39,438 nucleotides of DNA from Polaromonas sp. GTDB taxonomy: Bacteria > Pseudomonadota > Gammaproteobacteria > Burkholderiales > Burkholderiaceae_C. A program made the position numbers and the translations under genes. The notes under the pieces were generated by a model. It had not been told where the DNA came from and made no database searches. It saw only the letters and a program-made list of their open reading frames with translations. The stretch is from the NCBI RefSeq assembly GCF_012927415.1, contig NZ_JABBPF010000049.1, forward strand, positions 1-39,438, read 5' to 3'. This document shows, piece after piece, positions 24,186-35,475 of the stretch (position 1 is the stretch's first letter; every line of letters begins with the position of its first letter).

Positions 24186-24986
24186 ATGAAACTCAATATC
24201 GTTCCCGCCCGCACCGGCCTGACTTGGGTCAAGCTGGGCATGAAGACTTTTTTGCAGCAGCCGCTGGCGATGTCCGGCCTGTTTTTCATGTTCATGGCCA
24301 TACTATCGGTCGCAACGCTGGTGCCCTTTATCGGTGCGGCGCTGGCGCTGGCGCTGCTACCAGCCGCCACGCTGGGCCTTATGGCCGCCACTCAGGAAGC
24401 CACCAAAGGCAAGTTCCCGATGCCTTCCATTCTGATCAGCGCTTTTCGGGCTGGCCAGCAGCGCAAACGGGCGATGATGGTGCTCGGCGCCTTGTACGCA
24501 GCAGGCTTTCTGGCACTGATGGGGGTATCGGCTTTATTCGACGGCGGGCAGTTTGCCAGGCTTTACCTCGTAGGTGGCAAAATCACTGAAGAAATGGTGC
24601 TGCAAAGCGGCTTTCAGATGGCCATGTGGGTGGCAATGGGACTGTATCTGCCTCTGTCACTGCTGTTCTGGCATGCGCCGGCGCTGGTTCATTGGCATGG
24701 AGTGACGCCGGTCAAGAGCCTGTTTTTCAGCTTCATGGCCTGCTACAAAAACTTCGGCGCGTTTACAGTGTTCGGCCTCGCCTGGACGGGCGTCTTCATT
24801 CTGGCCGCAGTCGTAGTCTCTCTGATCGCCAGCTTGTTGGGTAATCCGATGATAGCCACGGTCGTCATGTTTCCCGTAGCCCTGGTAATCGTGGCGATGT
24901 TTTTTACGTCGATCTATTTCACGTTTCGCGACAGTTTTGAAGCCTCCCCGACCGACGAAACCCTCAATCCAGAAAATACGCCATGA
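24186..24986 (+). CDS. BPSS1780-family membrane protein
   Basis: 266 aa with about six membrane segments (for example LSVATLVPFIGAALALALL and IATVVMFPVALVIVAMFF). The N-terminus MKLNIVPARTGLTWVKLGMK and the GLMAATQEATKGKFPMPS block are typical of the BPSS1780 group conserved in Burkholderiales. Function unknown. It may share a transcript with thrB; the adjacency is conserved as far as I recall. After it comes decayed sequence. Confidence 0.85.
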   Translation: MKLNIVPARTGLTWVKLGMKTFLQQPLAMSGLFFMFMAILSVATLVPFIGAALALALLPAATLGLMAATQEATKGKFPMPSILISAFRAGQQRKRAMMVLGALYAAGFLALMGVSALFDGGQFARLYLVGGKITEEMVLQSGFQMAMWVAMGLYLPLSLLFWHAPALVHWHGVTPVKSLFFSFMACYKNFGAFTVFGLAWTGVFILAAVVVSLIASLLGNPMIATVVMFPVALVIVAMFFTSIYFTFRDSFEASPTDETLNPENTP

Positions 24987-25047
24987 CCCGGCACCTGTTG
25001 CAAGACCGGCAAAAAAAGAGAGATTTTTTGCGTCCAAAACGCGTGAC

Positions 25048-25356
25048 ATGCTCGAAACCGCTGCCGCATGGCTGGCGATGGGGGGACTGCCTGCAACGGT
25101 GGCGTAGCAGCGTAGCAAAATTATACAACTGTCAGGGAATGCCACCGACAATGGCAGCCGCCTGAGCCCCCGGCAAACGATTCAGACCGGTGACGGTCTA
25201 CACACCGCGCCGGATGCGGATCCGCTGTTTTTGAATGGTAATTCCGCGTTCCAGGAGTGACAGAACACAAGACTGCCGGTCGAACGGGGTACCACGCCTA
25301 ATGCTTTCAGCCTGTTGCGTCTGATCAGTGGCGCAGTGGCCAGCGTCAGGGGCTAG
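25048..25356 (+). pseudogene. Decayed FecR-domain-like exported protein gene
   Basis: One continuous frame from ATG 25048 to TAG 25354-25356, broken by TAG at 25105-25107 and TGA at 25258-25260. It reads MLETAAAWLAMGGLPATVA* (signal-peptide-like), then QRSKIIQLSGNATDNGSRLS and PRQTIQTGDGLHTAPDA, then *QNTRLPVE and PNAFSLLRLISGAVASVRG. The order 'sequence before a basic gel of QTIxxGD, ... NTRL, then a FSLLxGG(x)RTVTG-type end' is that of FecR-domain proteins. The stops and the short length (FecR proteins are several hundred residues) mark a broken gene. Family call is tentative; a chance frame is possible but unlikely given the consistent order. Confidence 0.45.
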
Positions 25357-25379
25357 GGGGTCTCATCCGCGCCAACGCC

Positions 25380-25720
25380 ATGCTGACGCTGACGGCCGGC
25401 ATACGCGGCGTAAGCGGCTCCTACCCCTACTCCGCCCTGGTGCCTGAGGCGCGGGAATTCCAGACCCTGATGAAAGAATACCAGCCTGAAAAGGTGGTGT
25501 CGTATGCCAGCATGGAGTCCTTCATTGCAGCAAAAATTCTGGTTGAGGCGATTCGCCGTTCCGGCGCAGATCCGACACGCCAGAAAATCATGATCCAGCT
25601 CGATAAAATGAACAGCTATGACGTCGGCGGCTTCAAGGTGAGCTTCTCGCCGCAAAATCATGCGGGCTCAAAGTTTGTCGAAGTGACCGTGTTGGGCGGG
25701 ACGGCAAACTGCTCAGGTAG
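25380..25720 (+). pseudogene. C-terminal fragment of a branched-chain amino acid-type ABC binding protein, frameshifted
   Basis: The frame encodes the C-terminal third of a Leu/Ile/Val-type periplasmic binding protein: YSALVPEAREFQTLMKEY, VSYASMESFIAAKILVEA, then YDVGGFKVSFSPQNHAGS and KFVEVTVLG. The signal peptide and the first two thirds are missing. The end is also broken: after GTGTTGGGC, adding one base gives CGG GAC GGC AAA CTG CTC AGG TAG (RDGKLLR then stop at 25718-25720), the normal ending of these proteins. Without that base the frame runs on to 25805. The gene is thus truncated at 5' and has a one-base deletion near 3'. Confidence 0.75.
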
Positions 25721-25824
25721 CACGCGCCTGGCGGCCACGAACCAGCAATCGGGCGCCACGCGGGAAAATTGGTTTCTTCGGTGCAAAAAGGGCCACGCCC
25801 CGTGATCGAACCACGGGATGCAAG

Positions 25825-28284
<2,460 letters not shown>

Positions 28285-28305
28285 CCCTCATTGTAGAAAG
28301 ACCCG

Positions 28306-29037
28306 ATGAAAGCATTCAGAACCCCTAAGTCACCCTTCAAATTTAACGTCATGCTTTGCGCCGCAGTCCTGCTGGTGGGCATGCCCACTGTTCACGCGCA
28401 GTCGTTTTGCGCCAGCGACGGCCAGCCCCGGCCCAGGCAGTTCATCGAACGATTTATCAATGCCGATTGCGACACTTGCTGGACCGACCCCGCAACGCCT
28501 GCGGCGGGCGCCGGTGTACTCGCACTGGACTGGATAGTTCCCGGCAGCAAGGGTGACGACGCGCCGCTGTCTCCCGTGGCCAGTCGCGATGCGCAGCTGC
28601 GGCTGCAAGCGCTAGGCGAAGCCGTTCCTGCCGCATCCGCAACGCGCACTCGCCCGGTAAGGGGATTCCAGGACTCCACACTCCGGGTAGCGCACGGCTT
28701 GCCGCTGGCCGACTATCTGGGGGCATCGATTGAACTCAAACCGATTCCCTTGACCGCCAGGAGGCAGCGCTGGACTTCCTGGCTGGCGCTGGTCGAAACT
28801 CTGCCGGTTGGCACCGAAGGTTCCCCAATAGAGAGAAATCTGGTCAGAAACTTGATCAAGTCCAATTGGGACGGTGATAGACCGCTATCTAAAAAAGAGC
28901 AAAATCGCTTTTTTGAATCGCGTTCGATGAATATCATCCCGGCCGCCAATCCGAATCGTTTGCGGGTAATCGGCTGGGTAGAGGATGAGAAGGGCCAGGT
29001 CATGGCGGCCGCACAATCTCGCTGCGCCGCACCTTGA
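28306..29037 (+). CDS. Exported protein of unknown function with CDTCW motif
   Basis: 243 aa. The N-terminus is a signal peptide (Lys-rich start, core VMLCAAVLLVGMP, cut near VHA|QS), so it is periplasmic or secreted. A CDTCW motif at about residues 55-59 (ERFINADCDTCW) hints at a redox or thioredoxin-like N-terminal part, but no complete thioredoxin fold is obvious. Similar proteins occur in other Burkholderiales as far as I recall. It ends before a strong terminator, so it forms its own unit. Function unknown. Confidence 0.7.
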   Translation: MKAFRTPKSPFKFNVMLCAAVLLVGMPTVHAQSFCASDGQPRPRQFIERFINADCDTCWTDPATPAAGAGVLALDWIVPGSKGDDAPLSPVASRDAQLRLQALGEAVPAASATRTRPVRGFQDSTLRVAHGLPLADYLGASIELKPIPLTARRQRWTSWLALVETLPVGTEGSPIERNLVRNLIKSNWDGDRPLSKKEQNRFFESRSMNIIPAANPNRLRVIGWVEDEKGQVMAAAQSRCAAP

Positions 29038-29114
29038 GGCCAAGGGCTTGCGGGATTTCAAAGGGCATGCCAGCGCCATCTTCAAGCCACGCAGCGAGCG
29101 TTTAGAATCATTTG

Positions 29115-29146
29115 CCGGGCCCAAGTAATTGCGCCCGGTTTTTTTT
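29115..29146 (+). terminator. Rho-independent terminator before guaC
   Basis: CCGGGC (29115-29120) pairs with GCCCGG (29133-29138) around a 12-nt loop, followed by eight T (29139-29146). It closes the exported-protein transcript. A guaC start placed further upstream (TTG at 29129) would lie inside it, which supports the ATG at 29243. Confidence 0.85.
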
Positions 29147-29242
29147 GGCAGTTTCAGCCGCGCGGGAAAACCTGCTGACAAAAACCGGCTAGTTCAAGCG
29201 CCTCCTGTACATCAACGGTTTTTCTGCAGCTTGGGGAACATC

Positions 29243-30220
29243 ATGGAAATTTTCGACTACGACAACATCCTGCTGTTGCCGCGCAAGTGCCGCGTGGAAA
29301 GCCGCTCGGAGTGCGACGCCAGTGTCACGCTGGGCAGCCGCAGCTTTCGCATCCCGGTGGTGCCAGCCAACATGAAGACAGTGGTCAATAAAGACATATG
29401 CGTCTGGTTAGCAAAAAACGGCTACTTTTACGTCATGCACCGCTTTGACCTGGACAACCTGCGGTTTGTCCGCGAAATGAAAACCCAGGGCGTGTATGCC
29501 TCGATCTCGCTGGGCGTCAAGCAACCCGACTACGCCACGGTGGATCAGCTGGTTGCCGAGGGCTTGGCGCCTGAATACATCACGATCGACATTGCCCACG
29601 GCCACGCCGATACGGTGCAGAAAATGATCGGCTACCTGAAGAAAAAATTGCCGGAATCGTTTGTGATCGCCGGAAACGTGGCCACGCCCGAAGCGGTGAT
29701 TGACCTGGAAAACTGGGGCGCCGACGCCTCCAAGGTCGGCATTGGCCCGGGCAAGGTCTGCATCACCAAGATGAAGACTGGCTTTGGCACTGGCGGCTGG
29801 CAGCTTTCGGCGCTCAAATGGTGCGCCCGCGTGGCGACCAAACCGATCATTGCTGACGGCGGCATTCGCGAACATGGCGACATTGCCAAATCCATCCGTT
29901 TTGGCGCGACCATGGTGATGATCGGCTCGATGCTGGCGGGCCTGGAAGAAAGCCCCGGCCAGACCGTCGAGGTCGACGGCAAGCTGTTCAAGGAATACTA
30001 CGGCAGCGCTTCTGACTTCAACAAGGGCGAGTACAAGCATGTCGAAGGCAAACGCATCCTGGAGCCAATCAAGGGCAAGCTGGTCGATACGCTGCGCGAA
30101 ATGGAAGAAGATGTGCAAAGTGCCATCAGCTACTCTGGCGGCACCCGGCTCATGGACATCCGCAAGGTCAACTACGTGGTGCTGGGCGGCAAGAATTCGA
30201 ATGAAGACCTGATGATGTGA
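29243..30220 (+). CDS. guaC: GMP reductase
   Basis: 325 aa. Converts GMP to IMP with NADPH and ammonia release, returning guanine nucleotides to the adenine pool. TIM barrel. Starts [16 protein letters not shown] with GGGGA before the ATG. The catalytic loop is [20 protein letters not shown], with the active-site Cys; [12 protein letters not shown] and [20 protein letters not shown] follow. The length and the short form without CBS domains match the GuaC2 type of Bacillus rather than the 347-aa E. coli form. IMP dehydrogenase is excluded by the absence of CBS domains and by the CITKMKTG sequence. Confidence 0.93.
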   Translation: MEIFDYDNILLLPRKCRVESRSECDASVTLGSRSFRIPVVPANMKTVVNKDICVWLAKNGYFYVMHRFDLDNLRFVREMKTQGVYASISLGVKQPDYATVDQLVAEGLAPEYITIDIAHGHADTVQKMIGYLKKKLPESFVIAGNVATPEAVIDLENWGADASKVGIGPGKVCITKMKTGFGTGGWQLSALKWCARVATKPIIADGGIREHGDIAKSIRFGATMVMIGSMLAGLEESPGQTVEVDGKLFKEYYGSASDFNKGEYKHVEGKRILEPIKGKLVDTLREMEEDVQSAISYSGGTRLMDIRKVNYVVLGGKNSNEDLMM

Positions 30221-30242
30221 GGCCGCACGGTGCCACGGCTCT

Positions 30243-31133
30243 TTAGCGGCTCGGCACTTCGGCAAATCCGAGCAGTTCAAGCGCCAGCCGATTCAGGCGG
30301 TGACAAGGCTCAATCAAGGCTTCCAGCACGCTGAAATGATTGAGCCCGGGCAGGGATTCGCAGACGGGTACGGTGTCACTGCCCCATGTCTGTTGGATCA
30401 GGCGGTTCTGCCGCAGGAATTCTTCACTTTCATCAGCTCCGGCCACGCTGTAAAGCGTGCCTTGCGGCGGATGCGGCAGCAGAACCGGACTGGCTTGGCG
30501 AACCTGCTCCGGCGTCAGCTTCAAATCCTTGAGAAAAGGCGTGCGGCGAATCGGCTCGAGATCGTACAGACCTGAAATCGACAGCGCGTTGCTCACCAGG
30601 CCCTGCGGCAAATCGGATGCATGGGATTTCCAGTTATAGGCCAGCATCATGGCGGCCAGATGCCCACCCGCGGAATGGCCGGCCAAGGTGATGCGCCCAG
30701 GATCACCCCCATAGGCCGCGATATGCCGCCACGTCCACGTCAGCGCGTTGATCATCTGCCCCACGATGTCTTCAATCGTCACCGCAGGGCACAAGGCGTA
30801 GTTGAGCACCACGACGCAGGCGCCAGCCCCGGTAAAGACCGGCGCAATAAAGGAATGATCGGCCTTGTCCAGCGCGCGCCAATAACCGCCGTGGATAAAT
30901 ACCAGCACGGGCGCCGCTTTTTCACCAATCGATCCAGCAGCCGGAAAAATATCCAGCGTCTCTCCGGGACTGTTGCCGTAGGTCAGGTCCAGCTGGCAAG
31001 ACAGCTGTTCTCGCGCATTGCGGGATTCTTCCGCCCAGCGAGCGAGGTGGACGGCATGGTCCGGCACCAGCAGGCGGTTGTTGTACATGCGGTCCAGCCA
31101 CTGCGGGTCCCACTGTGTTGCGGCGCTGTTCAT
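30243..31133 (-). CDS. Alpha/beta hydrolase, HGGYW (kynurenine formamidase-like) family
   Basis: 296 aa from the ATG at 31131-31133, which has GGAGGAG upstream; the frame opens further up at 31214, but those residues are not family-like. Oxyanion motif HGGYW, nucleophile elbow GHSAGGH, acid in VAGADESEE and base in LPGLNHFS. The N-terminal YNNRLLVPDHAVHLARW is typical of arylformamidase-like hydrolases. It is convergent with guaC (22 nt between stops) and downstream of the DEAD-box helicase terminator. No kynurenine-pathway genes lie nearby, so the substrate stays open. Confidence 0.85.
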   Translation of the reverse strand: MNSAATQWDPQWLDRMYNNRLLVPDHAVHLARWAEESRNAREQLSCQLDLTYGNSPGETLDIFPAAGSIGEKAAPVLVFIHGGYWRALDKADHSFIAPVFTGAGACVVVLNYALCPAVTIEDIVGQMINALTWTWRHIAAYGGDPGRITLAGHSAGGHLAAMMLAYNWKSHASDLPQGLVSNALSISGLYDLEPIRRTPFLKDLKLTPEQVRQASPVLLPHPPQGTLYSVAGADESEEFLRQNRLIQQTWGSDTVPVCESLPGLNHFSVLEALIEPCHRLNRLALELLGFAEVPSR

Positions 31134-31198
31134 CAATTTCTCCTCCGGCTTTTGGCAGAACCGTATCTTGGCACAATCTCCTTTTTTGAACCGCCACG

Positions 31199-31235
31199 AA
31201 AAAGGCCGCTGCAAACCTTCCGGTTCACAGCGGCC
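31199..31235 (-). terminator. Rho-independent terminator after the DEAD-box helicase
   Basis: On the minus strand GGCCGCTG (31228-31235) and CAGCGGCC (31204-31211) form a perfect 8-bp stem, followed by TTTTT (31199-31203). A second, AT-rich perfect hairpin CTGATTA-AATA-TAATCAG (31250-31267) lies just before it. Confidence 0.85.
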
Positions 31236-31282
31236 CTGTGGCTTGATGGCTGATTAAATATAATCAGTGAGTTGTGTCGTGC

Positions 31283-33199
31283 TCAGTCGCGAAAGGGTTT
31301 GGTGAACTTGCCGCTCGGCTTTTTGGCAGCATCGCGCGGCACAAACACCTTGCCTGCAGGCTTGGCGAATGCGGGTTTGCGGTTGGCGAAATCAGCACGG
31401 GGCGCGAAACTTTCGTTGCCGCCGCCAAAATTGCGCTCTTCACGCGGTGCAAAACCGGCGTTGCTGTTGCCGAAACCACGGTCATCCGGTCGGCGGGCAT
31501 TACGGTCATTGAAACCCGAACGGTCAGCATAGGCATTGCCCTGTGGCGCCGAAGGGCGACCCTGGAAGGAACCGCCACGGTCATCACGATTGCCGCCAAA
31601 GCCGGTACCGGAATCACGGTTGCCGTTGAAGCCACCGCCCGAATTTCCACCAAAGCCACCGCCCGCTGGCTTGCGGCCAGCAAAGCCGCCACGGTCACCA
31701 CCGCCGAAGCTGCGGCCACCACGGTCACCACCAAAATTACCGCGTGGGCGCTCGGAGGTCGGTGCAAAACGCTGCTGCGGCTCCAGACCGGCAATCACGC
31801 TGGCCTTGAGGTTTTGCTGCGTGTAGTGTTCGATGTCCTGGATCTTGCGACGATCGCGGAATTCGGCAATCGTGATCGCCTGCCCTTCGCGGCCGGCACG
31901 GCCGGTACGGCCAATGCGGTGCACATAATCCTCCGCTTTCATCGGCAGGCCGTAGTTGATGACGTGGGTGATGGTCGGAACGTCCAGCCCACGGGCAGCC
32001 ACATCGGTAGCCACCAGAATCTGCACCCGGCCGTCGCGGAAAGCCATCAGGCGGCGGTTGCGCAGGCCCTGGCCCAAAGCGCCATGCAGCGCCACAGCGC
32101 TGAAGCCTTCCTGCACCAGATCATTGGCCAGGCCGTCACATTCCACCTGCGTGCAGGCAAAGACGATGGCCTGGTTGATGGTGGTGTCGCGCAACCAGTG
32201 GTCCAGCAGCTTGCGCTTGTGGGTCATGTTGTCGGCCCACAGCAGCGACTGCGTGATCGACGCATGCTTTTCATGAGGGGAGTCAATCTCCACACGCTGC
32301 GGTTGACGCATGACGCGGGTAGCGAGTTGCATGATGCGCGGCGCAAAAGTAGCGCTGAACATCATGGTCTGCTTGCGCTCAATGGTGAGCTGGTTGACTT
32401 CGGTCAGGTCGTCGGCGAAGCCGAGATCCAGCATGCGGTCAGCTTCATCAACTACCAGGAATTGCACCTGGTCAAGCTTGATCTGCATGCTGCGTTGCAA
32501 GTCGAGCAGACGGCCAGGTGTCGCCACGACGAGGTCGGCATTCTGCAACTTGGCGATTTGCAACTGGTAAGGAATGCCGCCAACAACGTTGGCAATGCGC
32601 AAACCACGGCAATGACGAACCAGATCAATCGCATCGGCGCAAACCTGCTGGGCCAGTTCACGGGTTGGGCACAGGATCAGTGCGCCGGGGGTGGCGGCCT
32701 TGAAGTTGCGCATGTTGGTCGGGTCTTTGCGCTTTGGCTTTTTCAGCGGTGCTTCGCCACGGGCGATAGCTTCCGCGCTCAGGCGCTCGAATTCGGCGCG
32801 TTCGCTGCGCTCGGCTTCTTCCTGCTGTTTAAGCAGAGTGTGCAGCACGGGCAGCAAAAAAGCTGCAGTTTTGCCGCTACCGGTCTGGCTGGAAACGAGC
32901 AGGTCGGTAAATTTTGGCGCTTTCGGGTCAGCATCCAGGGCTTGCATGGCCTTGGGAATGGTAGCCATCTGCACGGCAGTCGGCTGGGTAAAACCCATGT
33001 CGGCAACCGCTTGCAGCAGTTCCTTGGCAAGGCCCAGTTTCACGAAGCCGTTAGGCGCGGGCGCGATCGCTTCAAGCGACGTGGCGGCAATCAGGGGCTC
33101 GTCCGAAGAAAAGTCCGGAATGATGTTGATTTCCAGGTCGGAAATGGTTTCAGTAGTTTCGGGCGCAGAATCGCCACGAGTCTCAAAAGAGTCAGTCAT
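31283..33199 (-). CDS. DEAD-box ATP-dependent RNA helicase with RG/GG-rich tail
   Basis: 638 aa from the ATG at 33197-33199. Core motifs in order: FVKLGLAKELLQAVADMGFTQPT (Q motif), SSQTGSGKT (I), PTRELAQQV (Ia), ATPGRLLDL (Ib), VVDEADRMLDLG (II), MFSATFAP (III), VATDVAARGLDV (V) and HRIGRTGRAGREG (VI). A 40-residue charged insert (EEAERSERAEFERLSAEAIA, KRKDPTNMRNFK) lies between motifs I and Ia. The last 150 residues are Gly/Arg/Asn-rich RG repeats, an RNA-binding tail. RhlE/DeaD-like; expected to unwind rRNA or mRNA at low temperature. A strong terminator follows. Confidence 0.92.
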   Translation of the reverse strand: MTDSFETRGDSAPETTETISDLEINIIPDFSSDEPLIAATSLEAIAPAPNGFVKLGLAKELLQAVADMGFTQPTAVQMATIPKAMQALDADPKAPKFTDLLVSSQTGSGKTAAFLLPVLHTLLKQQEEAERSERAEFERLSAEAIARGEAPLKKPKRKDPTNMRNFKAATPGALILCPTRELAQQVCADAIDLVRHCRGLRIANVVGGIPYQLQIAKLQNADLVVATPGRLLDLQRSMQIKLDQVQFLVVDEADRMLDLGFADDLTEVNQLTIERKQTMMFSATFAPRIMQLATRVMRQPQRVEIDSPHEKHASITQSLLWADNMTHKRKLLDHWLRDTTINQAIVFACTQVECDGLANDLVQEGFSAVALHGALGQGLRNRRLMAFRDGRVQILVATDVAARGLDVPTITHVINYGLPMKAEDYVHRIGRTGRAGREGQAITIAEFRDRRKIQDIEHYTQQNLKASVIAGLEPQQRFAPTSERPRGNFGGDRGGRSFGGGDRGGFAGRKPAGGGFGGNSGGGFNGNRDSGTGFGGNRDDRGGSFQGRPSAPQGNAYADRSGFNDRNARRPDDRGFGNSNAGFAPREERNFGGGNESFAPRADFANRKPAFAKPAGKVFVPRDAAKKPSGKFTKPFRD

Positions 33200-33590
33200 G
33201 TGTTTTTTCTCACTAATCCCCTGCACGCTTCGTTTTTGGCGAAGAACAGGAAACTCCACCTCCCGCGATGCGAAAGGCTTCGTTCATGGTTAATAAAACA
33301 TCAACCATCAAACGAATATACGGATCAAGAACAGGATTGCCTTGATGCAGTGACTCTGAAAATAGAGTCCAAAAGTGTGAGGTAGATGTACAAATGCAAT
33401 CAGCACGGCGTGCAACTGCAAGTCGCATATTATGGCACGATTTTCGGGCGGCCACCAGTACCCTTCAATACCGGCAGTAAAGCCATGCGTTGCGCGGCAT
33501 GAAACCAGTCTTCCAGCGCCTTGGTTCACTATGATTTTAATAGCTGACCATCACCGTAAATCCTGGACATGAGGGCAAAACTGCCAAAGA
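33200..33590. other. Long upstream region of the DEAD-box helicase plus repeat
   Basis: About 390 nt. Next to the helicase it is AT-rich and holds a possible 24-codon upstream frame on the minus strand (from an ATG near 33287 to a TAG at 33213), 13 nt before the helicase ATG. A long 5' leader is typical of cold-shock helicases, but no conserved element is recognised. CATAAT (33429-33434, minus strand) could be a -10. Repeat copy E fills the orn side. Confidence 0.35.
33530..33577 (+). repeat. Dispersed intergenic repeat, copy E
   Basis: CTATGATTTTAATAGC stem, 8-nt spacer, CCGTAAA (one change), 3 nt, TGGACATGA. It lies 14 nt beyond the orn stop codon, on the opposite strand to orn. Confidence 0.85.
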
Positions 33591-34157
33591 TTACTTCAAA
33601 AAATGGTCGCGGTAGTGTTGCAACTCGTCAATCGACTCGTTCACATCCGCCAGCGCCGTGTGGCTTCCGCGCTTCTTGAACCCTGCATAAACATCAGGTC
33701 GCCAGCGCTTTGCCAACTCCTTGAAAGTGCTCACATCCACATTGCGGTAATGAAAAAAAGCTTCAAGCTTCGGCATGTATTTGGCGAGAAAGCGACGGTC
33801 CTGGCCTATGGAGTTGCCGCACATCGGTGCCGTGCCTTTGGGGACGTAGTTTGCCAGAAATGCCAGCAACTGCGCCTGCGCCTCTTCCTCGGTCACGGTG
33901 CTGGCTTTAACCTTGTCAATCAAGCCGGTCCGCCCGTGGGTGCCCTTGTTCCACTTATCCATCTTGTCGAGCAAATCATCAGACTGATAAACAGCCAAAA
34001 CGGGGCCTTCAATACGCGGCGTGAGTTGCGGGCCGGTGACAATCACGGCAATTTCAATGATGCGCTCTTTATCCGGGTCCAGTCCGGTCATTTCGCAGTC
34101 CAGCCAGACAAGGTTCTGGTCGGATTTTTTTAGGGCGGCTTCGGTATCTATCATCAC
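33591..34157 (-). CDS. orn: Oligoribonuclease
   Basis: 188 aa. 3'-5' exonuclease that finishes RNA decay by cleaving dinucleotides such as pGpG. DEDDh family: D20 and E22 in [12 protein letters not shown], the central Asp in [11 protein letters not shown], and His and Asp in [15 protein letters not shown] are the metal/catalytic residues. Starts [16 protein letters not shown]; the second Met could also be used. The start codon is only 31 nt from that of the divergent M48 protease gene. The frame ends 14 nt before repeat copy E. Confidence 0.95.
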   Translation of the reverse strand: MMIDTEAALKKSDQNLVWLDCEMTGLDPDKERIIEIAVIVTGPQLTPRIEGPVLAVYQSDDLLDKMDKWNKGTHGRTGLIDKVKASTVTEEEAQAQLLAFLANYVPKGTAPMCGNSIGQDRRFLAKYMPKLEAFFHYRNVDVSTFKELAKRWRPDVYAGFKKRGSHTALADVNESIDELQHYRDHFLK

Positions 34158-34188
34158 CCGATTCTCGCCGATAGCCTAAACTTCGGCG

Positions 34189-35475
34189 ATGACCCCTATC
34201 TCTCTTGTGTTTACCCTGCTGTTTGCTGCCGTCCTGGCGCTGGGACTGCTCATCCGGTTCTACCTGGCGTCCCGGCAAATCCGCCATGTGGCGCGGCGCC
34301 GCGACGAAGTGCCGGCCGCATTTGCATCGAGCATTTCGCTCGCGTCCCATCAAAAAGCCGCCGATTACACCATTGCCAAGTCGCGGTTTGGCATACTTGA
34401 AATGGCCTTCGGCGCTGCGGTATTGCTGGGCTGGACGCTGCTTGGCGGCATAGACGCACTGAACCGGGCATTGACAAATTCGGCTTTGGCCGACTACGGC
34501 AGTCTGGTCCCACAACTCGCCTTGCTGGCAGCCTTTGGCTTCATCAGCGGCTTGCTCGACCTGCCTTTTACCCTCTACACCACCTTCAGGCTTGAAGATC
34601 GCTTCGGTTTCAACAAAATGACCTTCAAACTCTGGCTGACGGATCTGCTGAAGTCCACGCTGGTCGGCTTGGTCGTTGGCCTGCCCATCGCGGCGCTGAT
34701 TCTCTGGTTGATGGATAGCGCGGGCATGTGGTGGTGGCTTTGGGCCTGGGCCGTCTGGGCGGGATTCAACCTGTTGGCGCTGGTGCTTTTTCCCACCGTG
34801 ATCGCGCCGCTGTTCAACAAGTTCAGGCCGCTGGAAGACGAAGCCCTGAAGGCTCGAGTCACCGCGCTGATGCAGCGTTGCGGCTTTGCCGCCAAAGGCC
34901 TGTATGTGATGGATGGCAGCAAGCGCTCGGCCCACGCCAACGCCTATTTCACCGGATTTGGCGCGGCCAAGCGGGTGGTCTTTTACGATACCCTGCTCAA
35001 GCAGCTCAGCCCGGGTGAAGTCGATGCGGTGCTGGCGCACGAGCTGGGGCACTTCAAGCACAAACACATCATCAAACGTATTGTGCTGATGTTTGCCATG
35101 AGCCTGGCTGGTTTTGCATTGCTGGGCTGGCTGTCATCACAGCTCTGGTTTTACATAGGGCTGGGCGTTCGGCCGAATTTGACCGCCGCCAATGACGCGC
35201 TGGCGCTGCTGCTGTTTTTGATGGTGGTGCCGATGTTCAGTTTTTTTATCTCACCGATCATGGCGCAGTTTTCGCGCAAGCATGAGTTCGAAGCCGACGC
35301 CTATGCGATCTCGCAAACCGATGGAAGGAACTTGCAAAGTGCCTTGCTCAAACTCTACCAGGACAATGCCAGTACCCTCACACCAGACCCGCTGTTCGTG
35401 AAGTTTTACTATTCACACCCACCCGCCTCCGAGCGCCTGGGCAGGATGATTCCGCTCGAAAACACCACACCATGA
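34189..35475 (+). CDS. M48-family membrane metalloprotease (Ste24/CAAX-type)
   Basis: 428 aa, Ste24-type membrane zinc protease with about six membrane segments. The active site is HELGHFKHKH, with zinc ligands His, His and a downstream Glu in the HEFEADAYA block. The N-terminal membrane part contains FDLPFTLYTTFRLEDRFGFN-like LPFTLYTTFRLEDRFGFNKM, typical of the Ste24/HtpX group. Role in bacteria is membrane-protein quality control or processing. The stop overlaps the phhB start by 4 nt (ATGA), so the two are cotranslated; rsgA follows in the same way. Confidence 0.9.
   Translation: MTPISLVFTLLFAAVLALGLLIRFYLASRQIRHVARRRDEVPAAFASSISLASHQKAADYTIAKSRFGILEMAFGAAVLLGWTLLGGIDALNRALTNSALADYGSLVPQLALLAAFGFISGLLDLPFTLYTTFRLEDRFGFNKMTFKLWLTDLLKSTLVGLVVGLPIAALILWLMDSAGMWWWLWAWAVWAGFNLLALVLFPTVIAPLFNKFRPLEDEALKARVTALMQRCGFAAKGLYVMDGSKRSAHANAYFTGFGAAKRVVFYDTLLKQLSPGEVDAVLAHELGHFKHKHIIKRIVLMFAMSLAGFALLGWLSSQLWFYIGLGVRPNLTAANDALALLLFLMVVPMFSFFISPIMAQFSRKHEFEADAYAISQTDGRNLQSALLKLYQDNASTLTPDPLFVKFYYSHPPASERLGRMIPLENTTP

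Noticed and set aside
29408-30280. 290-codon minus-strand open frame
   Set aside because: Antisense to guaC, which has all GMP reductase motifs; no motif in the opposite frame.
31274-33385. 703-codon plus-strand open frame
   Set aside because: It is antisense to the DEAD-box helicase, whose motifs are complete. Its Ala/Thr/Val-rich content is the mirror of the Gly/Arg-rich tail and it has no known motif.
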